Source: Okibacterium sp. HSC-33S16
GTDB lineage: Bacteria; Actinomycetota; Actinomycetes; Actinomycetales; Microbacteriaceae
Assembly (NCBI RefSeq): GCF_024171565.1
Contig: NZ_JALJZZ010000006.1
Span: 186,001 to 250,000 of the forward strand
DNA: 64,000 bases
Reading direction: 5' to 3'
Below are positions 46,804-55,826 of the stretch, one piece after another (within the stretch, counting starts at the first letter, position 1; each line of letters opens with the position of its first letter). The notes below the pieces were generated by a model. It had not been told where the DNA came from and ran no database searches. It was given only the letters and a program-made list of their open reading frames with translations. The position numbers were made by a program, and so were the translations under genes.

Positions 46804-48533
46804 TGGCTACGACTATCGAGCTTCCCGCGGGTCAGGCGAAGGTTGTCAACCGCAACCGCGTCGAGAGCAAGGGAAACGTTCTGGTCAAGTGGATCACCTC
46901 CACTGACCACAAGACGATCGGGTACATGTACCTGATCGCGTCCTTCCTGTTCTTCTGCCTCGGCGGTGTGATGGCACTGATCATCCGCGCGCAGCTCTTC
47001 GAACCGGGCCTGCAGCTGCTCGAGACGAAGGAACAGTACAACCAGCTGTTCACCATGCACGGCACGATCATGCTGCTCATGTTTGCGACGCCACTGTTCG
47101 CCGGCTTTGCCAACGTGCTCATGCCACTCCAGATCGGTGCGCCTGACGTTGCGTTCCCTCGACTGAACGCGTTCGCCTTCTGGCTGTTCCTTTTCGGCAG
47201 CCTTCTGGCTATCGGCGGCTTCCTCACCCCTCAGGGTGCGGCGTCCTTCGGCTGGTTCGCTTACGCACCACTATCGAGTACGACGTTTACGCCGGGAATT
47301 GGCGGTAACCTCTGGGTTCTCGGCCTCGCACTCTCCGGTTTCGGAACGATTCTCGGTGGTGTGAACTTCATCACCACCATCATCACGATGCGTGCTCCGG
47401 GTATGACGATGTTCCGCATGCCGATCTTCACCTGGAACACCCTGGTGACATCGCTGCTGATCCTCATGGCCTTCCCGGTTCTCGCTGCCGCGCTGTTCGG
47501 ACTCGGTGCAGACCGCGTGTTCGATGCCCACATCTACGACGCCGAAAACGGTGGAGTGATCCTGTGGCAGCACCTGTTCTGGTTCTTCGGCCACCCCGAG
47601 GTGTACATCATCGCGCTGCCGTTCTTCGGAATCGTGAGCGAAGTGTTCCCGGTCTTCAGCCGCAAGCCGATCTTCGGGTACAAGACGCTCGTCTACGCAA
47701 CGATCTCGATCGCTGCACTGTCCGTCACCGTGTGGGCACACCACATGTACGTGACCGGCTCGGTGCTGTTGCCGTTCTTCTCACTCATGACGATGCTCAT
47801 CGCGGTCCCAACGGGTGTAAAGATCTTCAACTGGATCGGCACCATGTGGCGCGGATCTGTGACGTTCGAGACCCCGATGCTGTGGGCAATCGGATTCCTG
47901 GTCACCTTCACGTTCGGCGGACTGACCGGTGTCATCCTGGCGTCACCGCCTCTGGACTTCCACGTCTCTGACACCTACTTCGTCGTCGCCCACTTCCACT
48001 ACGTGGTGTTCGGAACTGTCGTATTCGCGATGTTCTCGGGCTTCTACTTCTGGTGGCCCAAGTGGACCGGCAAGATGCTCAACGAGAAGCTCGGCTACTG
48101 GCACTTCTGGTTGCTCTTCATCGGTTTCCACACAACGTTCCTCATCCAGCACTGGCTCGGTGTCATGGGCATGCCTCGTCGTTACGCGACGTACTCGCCT
48201 GAAGACAACTTCACCTGGATGAACCAGTTGTCGACCGTTGGTGCCATGATCCTCGCGCTCTCGATGCTGCCGTTCTTCCTGAACGTCTACATCACCGCTC
48301 GTAAGGCACCGAAGGTCACCGTCAACGACCCGTGGGGCTACGGCGGATCGCTCGAATGGGCCACGTCCTGCCCACCGCCTCGCCACAACTTCACGTCGAT
48401 TCCGCGGATTCGCTCGGAGCGCCCCGCGTTCGACCTGAACCACCCTGAAGCAGGTATCCCGGTCGGCGTTGGCCCCGCGAAGGATGCGCCCGACACCCCA
48501 ACCTACGACCGCGCTGAAGGTGAAGTGAAGTAA
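46803..48533 (+). CDS. ctaD: Cytochrome c oxidase (aa3) subunit I
   Basis: The haem-copper catalytic subunit, 576 residues and 12 transmembrane helices. [12 protein letters not shown] holds a haem a ligand, [18 protein letters not shown] the CuB His-Tyr pair and K-channel, WAHHMYVTG the other CuB histidines, and [10 protein letters not shown] the haem a3 and haem a ligands. It reduces O2 to water and pumps protons. The start overlaps the ctaC stop, and the stop overlaps the ctaF start by one base. Confidence 0.98.
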   Translation: MATTIELPAGQAKVVNRNRVESKGNVLVKWITSTDHKTIGYMYLIASFLFFCLGGVMALIIRAQLFEPGLQLLETKEQYNQLFTMHGTIMLLMFATPLFAGFANVLMPLQIGAPDVAFPRLNAFAFWLFLFGSLLAIGGFLTPQGAASFGWFAYAPLSSTTFTPGIGGNLWVLGLALSGFGTILGGVNFITTIITMRAPGMTMFRMPIFTWNTLVTSLLILMAFPVLAAALFGLGADRVFDAHIYDAENGGVILWQHLFWFFGHPEVYIIALPFFGIVSEVFPVFSRKPIFGYKTLVYATISIAALSVTVWAHHMYVTGSVLLPFFSLMTMLIAVPTGVKIFNWIGTMWRGSVTFETPMLWAIGFLVTFTFGGLTGVILASPPLDFHVSDTYFVVAHFHYVVFGTVVFAMFSGFYFWWPKWTGKMLNEKLGYWHFWLLFIGFHTTFLIQHWLGVMGMPRRYATYSPEDNFTWMNQLSTVGAMILALSMLPFFLNVYITARKAPKVTVNDPWGYGGSLEWATSCPPPRHNFTSIPRIRSERPAFDLNHPEAGIPVGVGPAKDAPDTPTYDRAEGEVK

Positions 48534-48955
48534 TGAAGGCTAACGTCAACCTCTTCTGGATCCTCGCCGTCTTCTTCGCGATCATGGCCGGTGTGTACGT
48601 AGTCTGGAGTCTCACCGACCCCAACTACGGCGCAATCGAATGGGCAGGAACCACGGCGCTGACCCTGTCGGCCGTGCTCGCTCTGTTCGTCGGGTTCTAC
48701 CTCAGCCGGGTGTTCAAGCACCAGGGCGGGGCTCTGCCCGAAGACACGCTCACCGCCAACATCGATGACGGCGACCCCGAGCTCGGGCACTTCAGCCCGT
48801 GGAGCTGGTGGCCCATCATCCTCGCGGCCGGTGGCGCCCTGATGATGCTCGGCCTTTCCGTCGGGTTCTGGATTTCGTTCATTGCAGGCCCGCTCCTGCT
48901 GATCGCAATCGTCGGCTGGACCTACGAGTACTACCGCGGATTCCACGCTCGGTAG
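48533..48955 (+). CDS. ctaF: Cytochrome c oxidase subunit IV (actinobacterial)
   Basis: A 140-residue protein with four predicted transmembrane helices (about 6-25, 34-55, 93-110, 114-132) and a hydrophilic loop containing EDTLTANIDDGDPELGHFSPWSW. This matches the actinobacterial subunit IV (CtaF) family, part of the bc1-aa3 supercomplex. It is co-transcribed with ctaC-ctaD (one-base overlap) and followed by a terminator hairpin. Confidence 0.94.
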   Translation: MKANVNLFWILAVFFAIMAGVYVVWSLTDPNYGAIEWAGTTALTLSAVLALFVGFYLSRVFKHQGGALPEDTLTANIDDGDPELGHFSPWSWWPIILAAGGALMMLGLSVGFWISFIAGPLLLIAIVGWTYEYYRGFHAR

Positions 48956-49338
48956 AGTCAACCTCAGACAGAGGGCTACACACCAGTCGGTGTGTGGCCC
49001 TCTGTCGTTGTATCCGCGCTCCTGAAAGCCACACGGCACACCTCGCCACGAGACAGGAGAGCGGATGCCACATTGCGGCTTCCAGCACGCCGAACGGTGT
49101 GCGGCGCGACGTGGTGCTGCACACCGGCCGTGCGTCTCTCACAGCCTCGAGCGCTGTGGTGCCATCGGGTGTAGGACGGAACGCCGGGCGTGCCGCTCAC
49201 GGTGGCGCTGAACGTCATTGGGCTGTGCTCGCTGGATGGCGGTGTCGGTGTCGGTGCTCTTCCTGCGTTGGCCGTGCTCGGTGCCGGGCATTCGCGGCGT
49301 GCTTCGCGCCCAGTGGACCCATAAACGGTTCGCGGGTG
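48956..49338. other. 383-bp gap between ctaF and the RlmA-like gene
   Basis: A strong hairpin fills the first 50 bases. The other 330 bases are GC-rich with several short ORFs on both strands, the longest being about 80 codons, but none has a convincing start, family motif or codon pattern. Nothing else is recognised. Confidence 0.6.
48967..49005. terminator. Terminator of the ctaCDF operon
   Basis: An 18-bp stem (left arm GACAGAGGGCTACACACC) with one G-T pair and a small loop lies 11 bases after the ctaF stop. Confidence 0.85.
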
Positions 49339-50286
49339 TCAGGCGCGGGATGTGAGGCGGAAGGTCTGGACGGTCACGGATGCCGTTATGACGGAACGCC
49401 CAGGTTTCGCCGTCGACGTCCCGGTCTCCTCGGCACTCGTTCCAGCCGCCGCAGCAGGAGTGTGGTGAGCTGAGGGTCCCATGCCGATGAGGTTGTCGAC
49501 TGTGACCGGGTCGAGGTTCATCTCGAATTCCACGAGGGTTCGCTCGACCTCGGAAAACCACGGTGCGGCCGACTCGGCGAGTGCGCCAGGCTTGCCGTCA
49601 GGGATGTCGAGCGCACGCCCCGCGGCGCGGAGCTCGCGGAGGTGGCGGGTCGTCGGCACGACCGCAATGAGGAATCCGCCCGGCCGAAGGGCACGAACGA
49701 ACTCGGGCAGGTTTCGTGGAGCGAAGACGCTCACAATACCGGAGAGTGAGCGGTCCACAAAGGGCAGGGGCTGCCAGACGTCCATGACGACGCCGGCGGC
49801 CTCCGGCACGGCGCGCACGGCCATCTTGACGGCTGCGGGGGACAGATCCGCCGCGACCGGCTCGACGACAGTGCTGTTCGAGCGGAGCGCGTGTGTCGCT
49901 GTGCGCAGGTAATAGCCGGTGCCACAGCCCAGTTCTGCCAACCGCACCGATGGTGTGTCGTCAGACTCAGCGACCCCAGAATCGAAGTGCTCATTGGGTG
50001 GAGTCGCAACGGCTGCAACGCAGGCGGAAGCGACAGCATCCGCTATTCGAGAATAGCTCCCGGTCTCGAAGAAGCGACTGCGTGCGTCAAGCATGGCCTG
50101 ACTGTCGCCGATCATCCGGCTTGACGGCGGCAGGAGTGAGACATAACCGCGCTTGTTCACGTCAAAGCGGTGCCCCACCTCGCAGCCCATGACGAGTGCA
50201 TCGACGGGGGAGAGGAGCCGGTTCTCGGACCGGGAAGAAAAGCAGAACGGGCAACGAAGCCCCTCCGCAAGATGTCGGAGGATCAA
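49339..50286 (-). CDS. RlmA-type 23S rRNA (guanine-N1)-methyltransferase-like protein
   Basis: A protein of about 315 residues. An N-terminal zinc site (CPFC near 12-15, then CEVGHRFDVNKRGYVSLL, about 35-52) is the hallmark of RlmA/TlrB enzymes, followed by a SAM-binding domain with LAELGCGTGYYL and VDVSPAAVK-like ADLSPAAVKMAVR. RlmA methylates N1 of a guanine in 23S rRNA helix 35 (G745/G748), and relatives give macrolide resistance in producers. The TTG at 50286 is the first plausible start, only 24 bases after the qcrB stop, and lies inside a strong hairpin. An internal ATG at 50190 would lose the first Cys pair. Transcription may depend on read-through from the qcr operon. Confidence 0.82.
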   Translation of the reverse strand: MILRHLAEGLRCPFCFSSRSENRLLSPVDALVMGCEVGHRFDVNKRGYVSLLPPSSRMIGDSQAMLDARSRFFETGSYSRIADAVASACVAAVATPPNEHFDSGVAESDDTPSVRLAELGCGTGYYLRTATHALRSNSTVVEPVAADLSPAAVKMAVRAVPEAAGVVMDVWQPLPFVDRSLSGIVSVFAPRNLPEFVRALRPGGFLIAVVPTTRHLRELRAAGRALDIPDGKPGALAESAAPWFSEVERTLVEFEMNLDPVTVDNLIGMGPSAHHTPAAAAGTSAEETGTSTAKPGRSVITASVTVQTFRLTSRA

Positions 50287-50300
50287 CGTTGCCCGTTCTG
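50243..50300 (-). terminator. Nested hairpin after qcrB, inside the RlmA-like 5' coding region
   Basis: On the minus strand a 14-bp stem (CAGAACGGGCAACG and its complement) encloses a second 6-bp stem (CCTCCG/CGGAGG) and is followed by TGCTTTTCTT. It lies 11 bases after the qcrB stop and looks like the terminator or attenuator of the qcr operon. Confidence 0.75.
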
Positions 50301-50310
50301 GAATCTGAAT

Positions 50311-51936
50311 TTAGTGGTGTTCTCCGTGCGAGGACTCGATTTCGGTCCGGCTCACGGGGGAGATGCGGTCTTCGAAGAACCAGCGGGACAATCCGGCGCG
50401 AACCTTCTGTCCGGCAGTGATCTTGCCGCGAGAGTTCGGGCGGATCATGAGCGGCTTGTACTCTTCGTGGCTGACGAGCTTCCAACGCTCGTAGTCCGAG
50501 ACCGGCTCGTGAACCTCGATGTACTCGCCGCCGGGGAGGCGGACGATGCGACCGGATTCGTAACCGTGAAGGGCAATCTCGCGATCCTTCTTCTGCAGGC
50601 CGATACAAATCCGCTTCGTGACGAAGTAGGCGATGATCGGGCCGAGGAAGAGCAGCGCCTGGAGCGTGTGGATGACACCCTCCATCGTGACGTGGAAGTG
50701 CGTCGCGATGATGTCGGAGCTTGCTGCTGCCCAGAGGACGGCGTAGAAGGTCACACCCGCTGCGCCGATCGCCGTGCGGGTAGCCGCGTTGCGAGGACGG
50801 TCGAGGATGTGGTGTTCGCGCTTGTCTCCGGTGATCCACGCCTCCAGGAAGGGGTAGAGCATGACGGCGACGATGAAGAGCCCGATGACCGCGAGCGGCA
50901 GAAGGATTCCGAACGAGAACGTGTGGTTGAACAGGACGAGGTCGAGATTCGACGGGGCCAAACGGAGCCCACCGTCGGCGAATCCGATGTACCAGTCAGG
51001 CTGTGTTCCCGCCGACACTGGCGACGGGTCGTACGGGCCATAGTTCCAGATCGGGTTGATCGTAAAGAGCGATGCGATGAGCATCACGACACCGAAGACG
51101 ATGAAGAAGAATCCGCCGGCCTTCGCCGCGTACACGGGGAGGACGGGGTATCCGACAACGTTCTGCTGTGTGTGGCCCGGCCCGGCGTACTGGGTGTGCT
51201 TGTGCACCACGACGAAGAGCAAGTGCAACGCGATGAATGCGAGGACCATTGCCGGAAGCAACAGGATGTGCAGCGAGTACAGGCGGCCGACGATCTCTGT
51301 GCCGGGGAACTCTCCACCGAACAGCAGGTAGGAGGTCCATGTTCCGATCAGCGGGATTCCCTTCACCATTCCGTCGATGATGCGCAGACCGTTTCCGGAG
51401 AGCAGGTCGTCGGGGAGGGAGTATCCGGTGAAGCCTTCGGCCATCGCCAGGATGAACAGGACGAACCCGATCACCCAGTTGAGCTCGCGCGGCTTGCGGA
51501 ACGCACCGGTGAAGAAGATGCGCAGCATGTGCAGGCCGATGGAGGCGACGAACAGCAGTGCAGCCCAGTGGTGCACCTGACGCATCAGGAGGCCACCGCG
51601 GATGTCGAAGGAGAGATCGAGGGTCGACGCCATGGCGGCGCTCATCTCGACACCCTTGAGCGGGATGTAGGAGCCCTCGTAGTGGACCTCAGCCATCGAC
51701 GCCTGGAAGAAGAAGGTCAGGAAGGTACCGGACAGCAGGATGATGATGAAGCTGTAGAGCGCAACCTCACCGAGGAGGAACGACCAGTGATCCGGGAAGA
51801 TCTTCCGGCCGAATTCCTTGACGGCAGCCGAGATGCTCGTGCGCTCATCCAGGTAATTGGATGCCGCAGCGGTGAAGCCGCCGGACTTCTTGGCGGGTGC
51901 CTTAGTGGTGTCGGCAGGGGCCGTGACGGTGCTCAA
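50311..51936 (-). CDS. qcrB: Cytochrome bc1 complex cytochrome b subunit
   Basis: The membrane cytochrome b of the menaquinol:cytochrome c reductase, 541 residues. Haem ligand histidines lie in HHWAALLFVASIGLHMLRIFFTGAFR and ILLLPAMVLAFIALHLLFVVVHKH. The quinone-site PEWY-like motif is QPDWY, and GLRIIDGMVKGIP is the next block. A C-terminal extension (about 430-541) with a basic cytosolic part is typical of actinobacteria. It starts with a TTG that overlaps the qcrA stop by four bases. This protein is the target site of bc1 inhibitors in related bacteria. Confidence 0.97.
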   Translation of the reverse strand: MSTVTAPADTTKAPAKKSGGFTAAASNYLDERTSISAAVKEFGRKIFPDHWSFLLGEVALYSFIIILLSGTFLTFFFQASMAEVHYEGSYIPLKGVEMSAAMASTLDLSFDIRGGLLMRQVHHWAALLFVASIGLHMLRIFFTGAFRKPRELNWVIGFVLFILAMAEGFTGYSLPDDLLSGNGLRIIDGMVKGIPLIGTWTSYLLFGGEFPGTEIVGRLYSLHILLLPAMVLAFIALHLLFVVVHKHTQYAGPGHTQQNVVGYPVLPVYAAKAGGFFFIVFGVVMLIASLFTINPIWNYGPYDPSPVSAGTQPDWYIGFADGGLRLAPSNLDLVLFNHTFSFGILLPLAVIGLFIVAVMLYPFLEAWITGDKREHHILDRPRNAATRTAIGAAGVTFYAVLWAAASSDIIATHFHVTMEGVIHTLQALLFLGPIIAYFVTKRICIGLQKKDREIALHGYESGRIVRLPGGEYIEVHEPVSDYERWKLVSHEEYKPLMIRPNSRGKITAGQKVRAGLSRWFFEDRISPVSRTEIESSHGEHH

Positions 51937-53021
51937 TGACGCTCCCAGAAACTTGGGCCAACAGGTTCGAGGAAGTCGCTCTGTGCAACGAGGTAGCCCT
52001 CGTCGTCAACAGCGATCGGAAGCTGCGGAAGGGGACGGGCGGCCGGTCCGAAGATCACGGCACAGTGGTTGGTCACATCGAACTGCGACTGGTGGCAGGG
52101 GCAGAGGAGGTGATGCGTCTGCTGCTCGTACAGAGCGACGGGGCAGCCGACGTGGGTGCAGACCTTCGAGTACGCGACGATGCCGTCGTACGACCAGTCC
52201 TTCTTGTCCTCGTCTTCGACGAGTTCCTCGGGGTTGAGGCGCATGAGGAGAACGATAGCTTTCGCCTTCTCCTCGAGGTAGCCGTCGCTGTGGCCGAGGT
52301 TGGCGAGCTCTTCCGGGATGACGTGGAAGACAGAACCGATGGTGACGTCGGACGCCTTGATCGGAACACCGGAAGGGTCACGGGCGAGACGGTCCCCCTT
52401 CTTCCACATGGTGTTCTGAAGCAGGTTCACCGGGTTGGCGTCCTCACCCTCGGGAGCGAGGCCGCGGAAGAGGACAACAGCGGGGAGCGGGAACGCAATG
52501 AGTGCACCGATGAGGCTGTTGCGAATGAGCGAACGTCGCCCGAAACCGGACTCTTCGTTGGCTTCAGCAAAGATCTCAACGGCACGTTCACGTGTCTCGA
52601 CCGAGCCGCGCGTCGGGTGACGCATGTCGATGCCCTCGCGGTCGTGCATGAGGGCTTTGCCCCAGTGAACGGCGCCGATACCGAGCGCTAGCAGTGCGAG
52701 CGCAAGACCCAGACCGATGAACAGGTTGTTCGTGCGTACCGATGCCAGGTTCTCGGGCTCGATCGGGAACATCATGTAGGCGGCAATGGCCCAAATGCTT
52801 CCCGCAGCCGAGAGGTAGAACAGCGTGTAGACGGTGCGTTCCGCGCGCTTTTCTTTCTTCGGGTCCAGATCCGTCACGCGGGGCCGGTGCGGGGGGAAGC
52901 CCGGGTTCGGTACCGCGTCCGTGGCCACAACCGCCGTGCCGACGGCATGTTCAGTGCCGTGGCCGTGGTTTGACGAGTCGGCAGCGGCGAGATCCGTGCC
53001 GCTGTTACCGTCCTGTGCCAT
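51933..53021 (-). CDS. qcrA: Rieske iron-sulfur subunit of cytochrome bc1
   Basis: A 362-residue Rieske protein with three N-terminal transmembrane helices (about 65-85, 95-118, 160-183), the actinobacterial form. The [2Fe-2S] ligands are in CTHVGC (Cys, His) and CPCHQSQFD (Cys, His). It carries electrons from menaquinol at the Qo site to the cytochrome c subunit. The start is an ATG at 53021, 45 bp downstream of qcrC. Confidence 0.97.
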   Translation of the reverse strand: MAQDGNSGTDLAAADSSNHGHGTEHAVGTAVVATDAVPNPGFPPHRPRVTDLDPKKEKRAERTVYTLFYLSAAGSIWAIAAYMMFPIEPENLASVRTNNLFIGLGLALALLALGIGAVHWGKALMHDREGIDMRHPTRGSVETRERAVEIFAEANEESGFGRRSLIRNSLIGALIAFPLPAVVLFRGLAPEGEDANPVNLLQNTMWKKGDRLARDPSGVPIKASDVTIGSVFHVIPEELANLGHSDGYLEEKAKAIVLLMRLNPEELVEDEDKKDWSYDGIVAYSKVCTHVGCPVALYEQQTHHLLCPCHQSQFDVTNHCAVIFGPAARPLPQLPIAVDDEGYLVAQSDFLEPVGPSFWERH

Positions 53022-53066
53022 TGTGCTCCTTAGTAGTTCTGCGCTGTGTCATTGCTGCACTGCTGC

Positions 53067-53882
53067 TTAGTTTGATCGCGCCGTGATCCACACGGTCAGG
53101 GCGACGACTGCCCCGAGTCCGAAGATCCACATGAAGAGACCTTCTGCGACAGGACCAAGGCTCCCGAGGGCGTGTCCACCCACTGTGGAGTTCGCCTGGG
53201 TGAATTTGAGTGACGTAATGATGTCGCGCTTGTCCTCGGGGGTGAGGTTCGCGTCATTGAAGACGGGCATGTTCTGCGGACCGGTGACCATGGCCTCGTA
53301 GATGTGAACCGGCTCAACTCCGGTGAGTGCCGGTGCGAACTTTCCCTCGGTTAGGGCTCCACCTGCGCCGGCAACGTTGTGGCACATTGCGCAGTTCACG
53401 CGGAACAGTTCAGCACCGTTGGCAGCATCGCCATCAGCCTGGAGCAGCGACTCGTCGGGGATGCTGGGGCCGGGGCCCGACGTTGCGACGTACTCAGCAA
53501 GCGCGCGCACCTGCTCGTCCGTGAATTGCACCGGCTTCACAGGAGCCTGCGGCCCCTGGGCCTGCAGCGGCATGCGGCCGGTGCCGACCTGGAAGTCGAC
53601 TGAGGCTGCTCCGACACCGATCAGGCTTGGTGCCTCATCGGTGCCCTCGAGGGCAAGGCCGTGGCAGCTGGCGCAGTTGGCCTGGAAGAGCTTCTTGCCT
53701 TCCGCAACGGTGCTGGCGCTTGCGGCGTGTGCCGTTTCCGCGCTGGCCGTTGAGGTCGAGAAGGCGGCGTATGCGCCTCCCGTGAAGAGAAGGCCGACGG
53801 CGATCAGGGCTGTTGTCGCCAGCGGTGAGCGGCGTCCTGTGTTCCTCTGTTGACGAGGAGAACGATTGTGATTCCTAAACAT
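53067..53882 (-). CDS. qcrC: Di-haem cytochrome c subunit of cytochrome bc1
   Basis: A 271-residue membrane-bound dihaem cytochrome c. A hydrophobic N-terminal segment (about 22-44) is followed by two cytochrome c domains with CASCHG (about 69-74) and CAMCHN (about 163-168), and one C-terminal transmembrane helix (about 245-265). In actinobacteria this subunit replaces soluble cytochrome c and passes electrons straight to CtaC. It starts 20 bases after the ctaE stop. Confidence 0.96.
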   Translation of the reverse strand: MFRNHNRSPRQQRNTGRRSPLATTALIAVGLLFTGGAYAAFSTSTASAETAHAASASTVAEGKKLFQANCASCHGLALEGTDEAPSLIGVGAASVDFQVGTGRMPLQAQGPQAPVKPVQFTDEQVRALAEYVATSGPGPSIPDESLLQADGDAANGAELFRVNCAMCHNVAGAGGALTEGKFAPALTGVEPVHIYEAMVTGPQNMPVFNDANLTPEDKRDIITSLKFTQANSTVGGHALGSLGPVAEGLFMWIFGLGAVVALTVWITARSN

Positions 53883-53902
53883 TCGCGTGCAGTCTTCCGG
53901 TT

Positions 53903-54532
53903 CTATTTCAGTACGTAGATGACGAAGAAGAGGCCAATCCAGACCACGTCAACGAAGTGCCAGTAGTACGAGACGACGATGGCGCTCGTCGCTTCCTTGT
54001 GGCCGAAGGTCTTGACGGCGTATGCGCGACCGATGACGAGGAGGAACGCGATAAGGCCACCTGTGACGTGGAGACCGTGGAAGCCGGTGGTGAGGTAGAA
54101 GGCCGAACCGTAAGCGTTCGAGGAGAGCGAGACACCCTCGCTGACGAGCGTTGCGTACTCGAAGATCTGGCCGGCGACGAAGATAGCACCGAGCGCGTAG
54201 GTGAGGAAGAACCACTCGACCATGCCCCACTGGGACGGCTTCGGACCGACCGATCGCGGCTGCATCCGCTCGGCTGCGAAGACACCGAACTGGCAGGTGA
54301 ACGACGATGCAACAAGGATGATCGTGTTCGTTGTCGAGAACGGGATGTTCAGCAGCGACGTTTCGCTCGCCCAGAGGTCGGGGGCGACCGACCGAAGGGT
54401 GAAGTAAATGGCAAACAGGCCGGCGAAGAACATTACTTCGCTGCCGAGCCACACAATGGTGCCAACGGCTACAGGGTTCGGCCTGTTGATCTTCTGGGCT
54501 CTCGCCGCGTAGTTCAATGAGGTGCTCGTCAC
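53903..54532 (-). CDS. ctaE: Cytochrome c oxidase (aa3) subunit III
   Basis: A 209-residue membrane subunit with five transmembrane helices; [52 protein letters not shown] and [15 protein letters not shown] are conserved blocks of the subunit III family. The GTG at 54532 lies six bases after a CATAAT box, so the operon ctaE-qcrC-qcrA-qcrB seems to start leaderless. The oxidase genes are thus split between two facing transcripts. Confidence 0.95.
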   Translation of the reverse strand: MTSTSLNYAARAQKINRPNPVAVGTIVWLGSEVMFFAGLFAIYFTLRSVAPDLWASETSLLNIPFSTTNTIILVASSFTCQFGVFAAERMQPRSVGPKPSQWGMVEWFFLTYALGAIFVAGQIFEYATLVSEGVSLSSNAYGSAFYLTTGFHGLHVTGGLIAFLLVIGRAYAVKTFGHKEATSAIVVSYYWHFVDVVWIGLFFVIYVLK

Positions 54533-54538
54533 TGTTCC

Positions 54539-54544
54539 ATTATG
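54539..54544 (-). promoter_or_regulatory. Putative -10 box of the ctaE-qcrCAB operon (leaderless)
   Basis: On the minus strand CATAAT is followed by six bases and the ctaE GTG. No ribosome binding site is seen. Confidence 0.5.
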
Positions 54545-54661
54545 GCCGATATTCCGGCGCGTTTTTCGCATTCGGGCCCTCGAACGGGCAAGTCTTAAGT
54601 TAGGTAGTCCTTAGTTCTGACCGGCAATGTGCAGTGAATTCGCCGCAGGAACCCCGCTAGC

Positions 54662-54667
54662 TAAGCT
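54662..54667 (+). promoter_or_regulatory. Putative -10 box of trpD (leaderless)
   Basis: TAAGCT is followed by seven bases and the trpD ATG at 54675, with no ribosome binding site. Confidence 0.5.
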
Positions 54668-54674
54668 TGGCCCT

Positions 54675-55727
54675 ATGTCTGATTCCCTTTCATGGCCGCA
54701 ACTTCTGTCGACACTGCTCTCCGGGGAGGACCTCAGTGTCGCTGAGGCGACCTGGGCGATGGAGAGTGTGATCAGCGGACAGGCCAGCCAGGCGCAGATC
54801 GCCGCGTTCCTCGTGGCCCTCCGGGCGAAGGGTGAGTCGGTCAACGAGATCGTCGGATTCCGCGATGCGATCCTTGAGCGTGCCGTTCCGCTTCCCGTCG
54901 ATTCGATGGCACTCGACATCGTCGGCACCGGTGGAGACCGTTTTGGCACTGTCAACATCTCGACCATGGCCTGTGTTGTCGTCGCGTCGACCGGCGTTCC
55001 CGTGATCAAGCATGGCAACCGGGCGGTCAGCAGCGTTTCGGGAGCGAGCGACGTTCTTTCCGCGCTGGGAATCGACCTCACGCGCTCACCGGACCAAGTG
55101 GCATCCGCTCTCAAAGAAACGGGAATCACGTTCGCCTTCGCGTCCGCATTCCACCCCGGATTCAAGCACGCGGCACCGGTGCGGGCCGATCTGGGCATCC
55201 CAACCGTCTTCAACTTCCTCGGGCCCCTGTGCAACCCGGCGCGACCGGAAGCGTCCGCGGTCGGCGTTGCCCAACTCGACCGGGTGCCCCTGTTCGTCGG
55301 AGTGTTCCAGACCCGCGGGGCAACCGCACTGGTTTTCCGCGGAGACGATGGGCTTGATGAACTCACAACCACCGGGCACTCGCACATCTGGGAAGTCAGC
55401 CGCGGACTGGTCACGGAGCATGATCTCGATCCGCGGGACCTCGGGATCCCGTTGGTCAAGATGAGCGAGCTCATCGGCGGTGACCCGGAGCACAACGCCG
55501 GAGTTGTGCGTCGGGTGCTCGGCGGGGAGAAGGGTGCGGTGCGCGACATCGTGCTGCTCAACGCCGCAGCGGGACTGGTGGCGTACCGGCTCGCCGAAGA
55601 CCCGGCCCAAATGCAGGTGTCGATCCTCGACCGTTTTGCTGCGCAACTCGAGGTGGCCCGAGACGCTCTTGACTCCGGTCGCGCGGCTGCCAAGCTCGAT
55701 GAATGGGTCCGAGGAGCGAGCGCCTGA
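54675..55727 (+). CDS. trpD: Anthranilate phosphoribosyltransferase
   Basis: A 350-residue enzyme of tryptophan synthesis that joins anthranilate to PRPP. The PRPP-binding DIVGTGGDRFGTVNIST is at about 79-95, then HGNRAVSSVSGASDVLSALG, FAFASAFHPGFKHAAPVRADLGIPT and FNFLGPLCNPA are family blocks. It stands alone without other trp genes, beside ctaE, as in other actinobacteria. The ATG at 54675 fits the -10 box and family start; an upstream in-frame ATG at 54627 is less likely. Confidence 0.95.
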   Translation: MSDSLSWPQLLSTLLSGEDLSVAEATWAMESVISGQASQAQIAAFLVALRAKGESVNEIVGFRDAILERAVPLPVDSMALDIVGTGGDRFGTVNISTMACVVVASTGVPVIKHGNRAVSSVSGASDVLSALGIDLTRSPDQVASALKETGITFAFASAFHPGFKHAAPVRADLGIPTVFNFLGPLCNPARPEASAVGVAQLDRVPLFVGVFQTRGATALVFRGDDGLDELTTTGHSHIWEVSRGLVTEHDLDPRDLGIPLVKMSELIGGDPEHNAGVVRRVLGGEKGAVRDIVLLNAAAGLVAYRLAEDPAQMQVSILDRFAAQLEVARDALDSGRAAAKLDEWVRGASA

Positions 55728-55826
55728 ACCTTACTTTCAGGGGTGCTTCGGCGCTAGGTTGAGTGACAGGCCCTCCGGGCCCCCGGGACCTACCATTTGC
55801 CACACCTGTTATTTGGAGAGAGTTCA

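Noticed and set aside
49139-49561. 140-codon minus-strand ORF downstream of the RlmA-like gene
   Set aside because: It overlaps the 3' end of the better supported methyltransferase in another frame and has no motif.
50170-51939. 589-codon plus-strand ORF opposite qcrB
   Set aside because: It mirrors qcrB on the other strand, is extremely Asp/Glu/Arg/Val-rich with no family motif, and qcrB is certain. GC-rich codon bias makes such antisense frames common.
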